Below are positions 30,478-34,681 of a stretch of 34,681 nucleotides of DNA, piece by piece. Within the stretch, counting starts at the first letter, position 1; the number at the start of each line of letters is the position of its first letter. Below the pieces are notes generated by a model. That model made no database searches. It was not told the origin of the DNA and saw nothing but the letters and a program-made list of their open reading frames with translations. Origin of the DNA: Novosphingobium rosa NBRC 15208 (GTDB taxonomy: Bacteria; Pseudomonadota; Alphaproteobacteria; Sphingomonadales; Sphingomonadaceae); the NCBI RefSeq assembly GCF_001598555.1, contig NZ_BCZE01000078.1:1-34681 (forward strand), given 5' to 3'. A program made the translations under genes and the position numbers.

Positions 30478-30900
30478 ATGCTGCTGCATATCATCGCGCG
30501 GGGGCGGATCGGCCGCTCCAGCGAGGGGGAGATGGTCGAGCGCTATCTGAAGCGCATCGCCTGGCCGGTGAAGCATACCGAGCTGCCCGACCGTGGTGGC
30601 GCGATTCCCGCGCATCAGACCCCTGTGCGCAACGTGCTGCTCGACGAGCGCGGCAAGCAGATCTCCTCGGAGGATTTCGCCGCGCTGCTGGGCCGCTGGC
30701 GTGACGATGGCGTGCGCGAATGCCGCTTCCTGATCGGCGCGGCGGATGGCCATGGCGATGCGGCGCGCGCGCATGCCGATCTGCTGCTGGGTTTTGGCGC
30801 GATGACCTGGCCGCATATGATGGCCCGCGCCATGCTGGCCGAGCAATTGTGGCGCGCGACCAGCATTCTGGCTGGCCACCCCTACCATCGGGCCGGTTGA
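30478..30900 (+). CDS. rlmH: 23S rRNA (pseudouridine1915-N3)-methyltransferase RlmH
   Basis: RlmH methylates N3 of pseudouridine 1915 in 23S rRNA helix 69 as a SPOUT-class enzyme. The 140-residue protein has LLHIIARGRIG at the start and LDERGKQISSEDFAALL. The SAM-knot segment is FLIGAADGHG, and the end LLAEQLWRATSILAGHPYHR is typical. The length is slightly shorter than usual but complete. Its TGA overlaps the ATG of the envC-like gene by one base, so the two are coupled. Confidence 0.94.
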   Translation: MLLHIIARGRIGRSSEGEMVERYLKRIAWPVKHTELPDRGGAIPAHQTPVRNVLLDERGKQISSEDFAALLGRWRDDGVRECRFLIGAADGHGDAARAHADLLLGFGAMTWPHMMARAMLAEQLWRATSILAGHPYHRAG

Positions 30901-32120
30901 TGCGCAGAGGGCTGTGGATCGGCACGGCTGGCGTGGCGGCTCTGGCCGCCGTGACCGCCATGGGCCAGAGCACGATCCCCGGCCTGACGGTTGGTGACGA
31001 TCCCAATCAGGCCCGCCGCCAGTTGCTCGATGCCAAATCCGCCGCCCAAGCTGCCGGTGTCCGTGCCGAAAAGCTGGAAGCCGATGCGCGCAACGCCAAT
31101 GCCGCCGCCGATCACACCGCGCGCGAAGCCGCCGCCGTTGCCGCGCGCATCCAGCAGGCCGAAGCGGAGATCGCCGCCGATGAGGCCCGCATCCGCCTGA
31201 TCGAGCAGCAGCGCGCCGAACTTTCGGCAACCTTGGCCCGCCGCCAGCAGCCTTTGTTGCGGCTGACGGGGGCCTTGCAGCATCTCTCGCGCCGTCCGCT
31301 GATCGTGTCGCTGTTGCGGCCCGGCTCGGTGCAGGATGCGGCGCATCTGCGCGCCTTGCTCGCCACCATGATGCCCGAGGTGCGCCAGCGCACGGCGGCA
31401 TTGCGCCAGGAGATCGACAAGGCGCGGGCGCTGGCCGCGCAGCAGCGCAAGGCGCAGGCCACGCTGATCGCCGGGCGGCAGGATCTGAATGACCGCAAAC
31501 AGTCGCTCTCCGCGCTGGAAACGCGCCAGCGTCTGGCCGCGCGCGATGTCTCGGGCAGCGCGGATCGTGAATCGGAGCGCGCTCTGGCGCTGGCGGAGCG
31601 CGCGCGCGATCTGGGCGGCCTGCTTGACGAGCTGGACAAAGCGGCGGGCCTGCGGGAAAAGCTGGCGCGCCTCCCCGGCCCGATCATCCGCCCCGACCGC
31701 CCGGAAGCCACGCAGGCCAGCGAGGAGGAAGACCATACCCCTCCCCCCGCGCATCTGGCCGATTATATTCTGCCGGTGTCCGGGCGGCTGATCGCCGGTT
31801 TCGGGGCCAGCAACAATGGCGCGGCCTCGCGCGGGATTTCGCTGGCCGTGCCTGCGGGCGCGCAATTGGTCACCCCCGCGCCGGGGCGCGTCGCTTTTGC
31901 CGGACCCTATCCCGGCTATGGCCAGATCACCATCATCGAGCATGACGGCGGCTGGACCAGCCTTGTCACCGGCCTTGGCCGCGTCGATGTGCGCGTGGGC
32001 GACCGTCTGGTGGCGGGCGCGCCGCTCGGTCTGGCCGGGCCGGGCCGCCCGGTGGTGGGGCTGGAACTGCGCAAGGACGGCCAGCCCGCCAACCCGCTCG
32101 ACCAGATTGTGCGGCGTTGA
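30900..32120 (+). CDS. envC: EnvC-like murein hydrolase activator (degenerate LytM/M23 protein)
   Basis: This 406-residue exported protein has a hydrophobic N-terminus (RRGLWIGTAGVAALAAVTAMG, a signal peptide). A long Ala/Arg/Glu coiled coil follows (about 40-255, with repeated AR, EAEIAADEARIRLIEQQRAELSATL). The C-terminal LytM fold covers about 285-400 (RGISLAVPAGAQLVTPAPGRVAFAG). The catalytic HxxxD and HxH motifs of active M23 peptidases are replaced (RGISLA, LVTGL, VVGLELRKDG), so it should not cut peptidoglycan itself. It would activate septal amidases, like EnvC. The frame extends upstream to 30720, but the start at 30900 gives the signal peptide and a TGATG overlap with rlmH. Confidence 0.88.
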   Translation: MRRGLWIGTAGVAALAAVTAMGQSTIPGLTVGDDPNQARRQLLDAKSAAQAAGVRAEKLEADARNANAAADHTAREAAAVAARIQQAEAEIAADEARIRLIEQQRAELSATLARRQQPLLRLTGALQHLSRRPLIVSLLRPGSVQDAAHLRALLATMMPEVRQRTAALRQEIDKARALAAQQRKAQATLIAGRQDLNDRKQSLSALETRQRLAARDVSGSADRESERALALAERARDLGGLLDELDKAAGLREKLARLPGPIIRPDRPEATQASEEEDHTPPPAHLADYILPVSGRLIAGFGASNNGAASRGISLAVPAGAQLVTPAPGRVAFAGPYPGYGQITIIEHDGGWTSLVTGLGRVDVRVGDRLVAGAPLGLAGPGRPVVGLELRKDGQPANPLDQIVRR

Positions 32121-32277
32121 CAGGCTTTGCGGCAAAAAAACTGCTGGACCTTCGTTGCTATGGCTCTGGATCGCAACCACATCCGGAACATCGCTTGGGG
32201 TTAACACCTTGATCCATCTGGCGCTGGCTTGCGTGAGCGGCTAGGCTCGATCCTTAAAGCAGTTGAAAGGCCCCGAA

Positions 32278-33639
32278 ATGCGTTTGAACGGGATGCGCTC
32301 CAGTCTTGCCACCACTTTCCGTGCCGCCCTGTTGCTGGGCACGGTGGCGCTGGTGCCGGCCACCACGGCGGCCCTCTCGGCGGTGGACGGGCGCGTGGCG
32401 CCGCAATTCGGGCGTTTGTTCGATGTCTATCGGCTGGTGAAGGCCAATTACGTCGACCAGACCGATGACGACAAGCTGGTGAAGGGCGCCATCGACGGCA
32501 TGCTGGCCAGCCTCGATCCGCATTCGGCCTATCTGGAAGGCTCCAGCCTTGACCGGCTGCGCACCATGATCGACGGGAATTATCAGGGCCTTGGCCTCTC
32601 CGTGGTGATGGATGAGGGCACGGTGAAGGTGGTTTCGCCGATGAAGGGCAGCCCAGCCGAAAAGGCCGGGATCAAGCCGGGCGACTACATCACCCATCTC
32701 GATGGCAAGCTGATCTATGGCGGCGATCTGGATGATGCGGTCAACAAGATGCGCGGTCCTCCGGGTACCAGCATCCGTCTGACCATCTATCGCCCGGGCC
32801 GTGATGGCACCTTCGATGTCACCGTCACCCGCGCGACCATCGATCTGAAACCCGTCACCTCGCAGCTGGACGGCACCGTCGGCGTGATTTCGGTGAACGA
32901 GTTCTCCACCAATGTGGGGCGCGATGTCTATCAGGCGATCCAGACCCTGCGCGCGCAATCGGGCAACAAGCTGACCGGCTTTATCCTCGACCTGCGCGGC
33001 AATCCCGGCGGCGAGCTGGACGAGGCCGTGGCCCTCTCCGATCTGTTCCTGACCAAGGGCGATATTGTCTCGCAGCGCGGCCGCGTGGCCTCCGAGAATG
33101 CCATCTGGCATGCCGAGACGGTGTTCCCCGGCGATGCCGCCAAGGGCCTGCCGATCGTGGTGCTGATCGATGCGGGCACCGCCTCGGCCTCCGAAATCGT
33201 GGCAGGGGCGCTGCAGGATCAACATCGCGCGCTGGTCATGGGTGAGCGCAGCTTCGGCAAGGGCAGCGTGCAGACGATGATCCCGCTCGACAAGGATCAC
33301 GCCGTCAAGCTGACCACCGCGCGTTACTACACGCCCAGCGGCCATTCGGTGCAGGAAGGCGGCATCCATCCCGACATCCGCGTGCCCCAGCTGACCGATC
33401 CCGACGCCCGCCGCCGCAACGAGCTGGCCGAGCGCGAGAGCGATCTGGCGCGCCATCTGGTCAACGAGGCCGGGATCGACGACAAGAAGCTGGAAAACGA
33501 CCTGAAGGACGATCCGCGCTTCAAGCTGACCGCCGATGAGCTGAAAGCCAAGGGCATCAAGGACTTCCAGCTGTGGTATGCCGAGGAAACCCTGAAGCAC
33601 ACCGGCGGCCTGCCCGCTCAGCCCAAGGCCGCGAAATAG
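32278..33639 (+). CDS. ctpA: Carboxy-terminal processing protease CtpA (S41 family)
   Basis: This 453-residue periplasmic S41 protease has a signal peptide (RAALLLGTVALVPATTAA, cleavage near 32). A PDZ domain follows (about 100-180; GLGLSVVMDEGTVKVVSPMKGSPAEKAGIKPGD). The catalytic domain has DLRGNPGG, the nucleophile Ser303 in GTASASEIVAGAL, and Lys328 in GERSFGKGS. The 25-residue Ser-Lys spacing matches known CTPs. It trims or degrades C-termini of exported proteins. EnvC-CtpA neighbours are common in alphaproteobacteria and fit a wall-hydrolase role. An in-frame TTG at 32263 is ignored because AAAGG precedes the ATG at 32278. The 157-base upstream gap may hold its promoter. Confidence 0.95.
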   Translation: MRLNGMRSSLATTFRAALLLGTVALVPATTAALSAVDGRVAPQFGRLFDVYRLVKANYVDQTDDDKLVKGAIDGMLASLDPHSAYLEGSSLDRLRTMIDGNYQGLGLSVVMDEGTVKVVSPMKGSPAEKAGIKPGDYITHLDGKLIYGGDLDDAVNKMRGPPGTSIRLTIYRPGRDGTFDVTVTRATIDLKPVTSQLDGTVGVISVNEFSTNVGRDVYQAIQTLRAQSGNKLTGFILDLRGNPGGELDEAVALSDLFLTKGDIVSQRGRVASENAIWHAETVFPGDAAKGLPIVVLIDAGTASASEIVAGALQDQHRALVMGERSFGKGSVQTMIPLDKDHAVKLTTARYYTPSGHSVQEGGIHPDIRVPQLTDPDARRRNELAERESDLARHLVNEAGIDDKKLENDLKDDPRFKLTADELKAKGIKDFQLWYAEETLKHTGGLPAQPKAAK

Positions 33640-33650
33640 GATCATCTTCG

Positions 33651-34121
33651 ATGGCAAATGTGACTCAGGCCCGCGCGCTGGCGCTGGTGGTGCCGGTGGC
33701 CCTGGTGGGCGGGGCCTATGCCTTCCAGTATTGGGGCGGGTTGTTCCCCTGCGAGATGTGCTGGTGGCAGCGCTACGCCCATTTCGCTGCGATCGCTTTC
33801 GCGGTGGCGGCTCTCGTGCTGCCCGCCAAGAAGCTGTGGGTGGCGCTGGCCGGTCTGGCGATTGCGGTTTCGGCGGCCATTGGCGGCTATCACGCGGGCG
33901 TCGAATATGGCTGGTTCAAGGGGCTGACCGAATGCACCACGCTGGTCAACTTCGGCGCTGGCGGCGATCCGCTGGCGGCCATCATGAACGCGCCGATCAT
34001 CCGCTGCGATGTGGTGCAGTGGAAGATTTTCGGCATTTCGCTGGCAGGCTTCAACTTTATCCTGTCGGCTCTGGGCGCGGTGGGCGTGTTTGCGCTGCTG
34101 CTGCGCGGCAAGAAGGCGTGA
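33651..34121 (+). CDS. dsbB: DsbB-family disulfide bond formation protein
   Basis: DsbB is an inner-membrane enzyme that reoxidises the periplasmic oxidase DsbA and passes electrons to quinone. The 156-residue protein has four predicted membrane helices (about 8-27, 42-60, 62-80 and 126-150). It has the first active-site pair CEMC (Cys34, Cys37) and a second periplasmic pair Cys95 and Cys119 (ECTTL, IIRCD). The frame is open from 33573, but the ATG at 33651, 11 bases after ctpA, fits the first helix. The DsbA partner is not in the window. It may serve the exported proteins encoded upstream. Confidence 0.93.
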   Translation: MANVTQARALALVVPVALVGGAYAFQYWGGLFPCEMCWWQRYAHFAAIAFAVAALVLPAKKLWVALAGLAIAVSAAIGGYHAGVEYGWFKGLTECTTLVNFGAGGDPLAAIMNAPIIRCDVVQWKIFGISLAGFNFILSALGAVGVFALLLRGKKA

Positions 34122-34124
34122 ACC

Positions 34125-34661
34125 ATGGCTGATCCGGTGAAAAAGCCCCTCTCCAAGGCCGTCGAGCGGATGATCCGCGTCGATCAGGCGGGCGAGTATG
34201 GCGCTGTGCGCATCTATGCGGGCCAGATGGCCGTGATGGGCGACCGTGGGCCCCATGGCGGCCGCATCGCCCATATGCTGGAGCAGGAAGTGGTCCACCG
34301 CCAGTGGTTCGATCAGTTCCTTGTCGAGCGTGGCGCGCGACCGACGCTGCTGCAGCCCTTCTGGCATGTGGCAGGCTTTGCTTTGGGCGCGGCGACGGCT
34401 TTGATCGGCCCTGAGGCGGCGATGGCCTGCACCGCTGCGGTGGAGACCGAGATCGATCTCCACTACACCAAGCAGCTGGAAGAGCTGGGCCAGGACGAGC
34501 CCGAGATCGCCGAAAAGATCGCCAAGGCCCGCGATGAAGAGCGTGAGCACCGCGATATCGCCTTCGAGCAGGGGGCGGAGAAGGCTCCGGCCTATCCGCT
34601 GCTGTCGGGCGCGATCCGGTTGGGGTGCAAGGTGGCGATTGCTCTGTCGGAACGGATTTAA
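34125..34661 (+). CDS. coq7: 5-demethoxyubiquinol hydroxylase Coq7
   Basis: Coq7 (CAT5/UbiF-replacing di-iron enzyme) hydroxylates 2-polyprenyl-3-methyl-6-methoxy-1,4-benzoquinol in ubiquinone synthesis. The 178-residue protein has the ferritin-like ligand set. This comprises Glu24 (DQAGEYGA), Glu55 and His58 (EQEVVH), Glu107 (AVETEID), and Glu139 and His142 (EEREH). It lies three bases after dsbB and is probably cotranscribed; the quinone link between DsbB and Coq7 may be incidental. Its stop at 34659-34661 is followed by only 20 bases of window. Confidence 0.95.
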   Translation: MADPVKKPLSKAVERMIRVDQAGEYGAVRIYAGQMAVMGDRGPHGGRIAHMLEQEVVHRQWFDQFLVERGARPTLLQPFWHVAGFALGAATALIGPEAAMACTAAVETEIDLHYTKQLEELGQDEPEIAEKIAKARDEEREHRDIAFEQGAEKAPAYPLLSGAIRLGCKVAIALSERI

Positions 34662-34681
34662 GGTTTTTAAGGGAAGGATGC

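Noticed and set aside
30900..32120. Calling the LytM-domain protein an active M23 endopeptidase
   Set aside because: The zinc-ligand HxxxD and HxH motifs are absent, so it fits an EnvC-type activator.

Overview
The window is chromosomal DNA from a GC-rich alphaproteobacterium. It looks most like a sphingomonad (Novosphingobium/Sphingomonas-type); this is inferred from the protein families and gene order, not from a database search. Markers include parB-parA-rsmG-mnmG-mnmE, hemE next to a PPDK-regulator/maf/aroE/coaE/dnaQ series, rsfS-rlmH-envC-ctpA, and small alphaproteobacterial families (DUF6489, DUF1491, DUF1192, DUF1013/TrcR). No tRNA, rRNA, CRISPR, prophage, transposase or plasmid gene is visible. 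Nearly all coding sequence is housekeeping.

The layout is that of a replication-origin region. Almost all genes left of about 10.9 kb are on the minus strand: parB, parA, rsmG, mnmG, mnmE, a DUF6489 gene, rho, hemJ and hemE. Most genes to the right of 11.26 kb are on the plus strand: ppsR, maf, aroE, coaE, dnaQ, hpf, ptsN and so on. The divergence point is the 346-bp hemE/ppsR gap. It holds near-consensus DnaA boxes and four GANTC sites, and it is the position of the Caulobacter and Rickettsia origin. The centromere system surrounds it: parAB lies on the left, a perfect parS and two variants lie in the rsmG-mnmE stretch, and a fourth parS-like site lies to the right, inside a terminator hairpin at 17.85 kb.

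Region by region: 1-2.4 kb holds a small secreted protein and parAB. 2.4-6.6 kb holds rRNA and tRNA modification genes (rsmG, mnmG, mnmE) and a DUF6489 gene. 6.7-9.0 kb holds a dienelactone-hydrolase-like enzyme and rho. 9.4-10.9 kb holds hemJ and hemE. 11.26-14.86 kb is a tightly overlapping ppsR-maf-aroE-coaE set followed by dnaQ. 14.9-18.3 kb holds hpf, ptsN, a thioesterase, a DUF1491 gene, a SleB-type hydrolase and a glutaredoxin-like gene. 18.4-21.85 kb holds xthA, hemB, an acetyltransferase, a gamma-carbonic-anhydrase-like gene and a DUF167 gene. 22.2-25.0 kb holds clpA and a DUF1192 gene. 25.1-27.6 kb holds a quinone oxidoreductase, a GST and trcR. 28.0-34.7 kb holds proA, nadD, rsfS, rlmH, envC, ctpA, dsbB and coq7.

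The least ordinary feature is a family of intergenic repeats: six elements of roughly 190-270 bp plus one short relative. Each full element has a palindromic hairpin at both ends, two distinguishable ends (called A and B here), and in four copies a perfect inner 11-bp inverted repeat. Hairpin stems show compensatory base changes between copies. The elements look like non-autonomous REP/BIME- or MITE-like units that may also act as terminators. I found no convincing new protein-based system.
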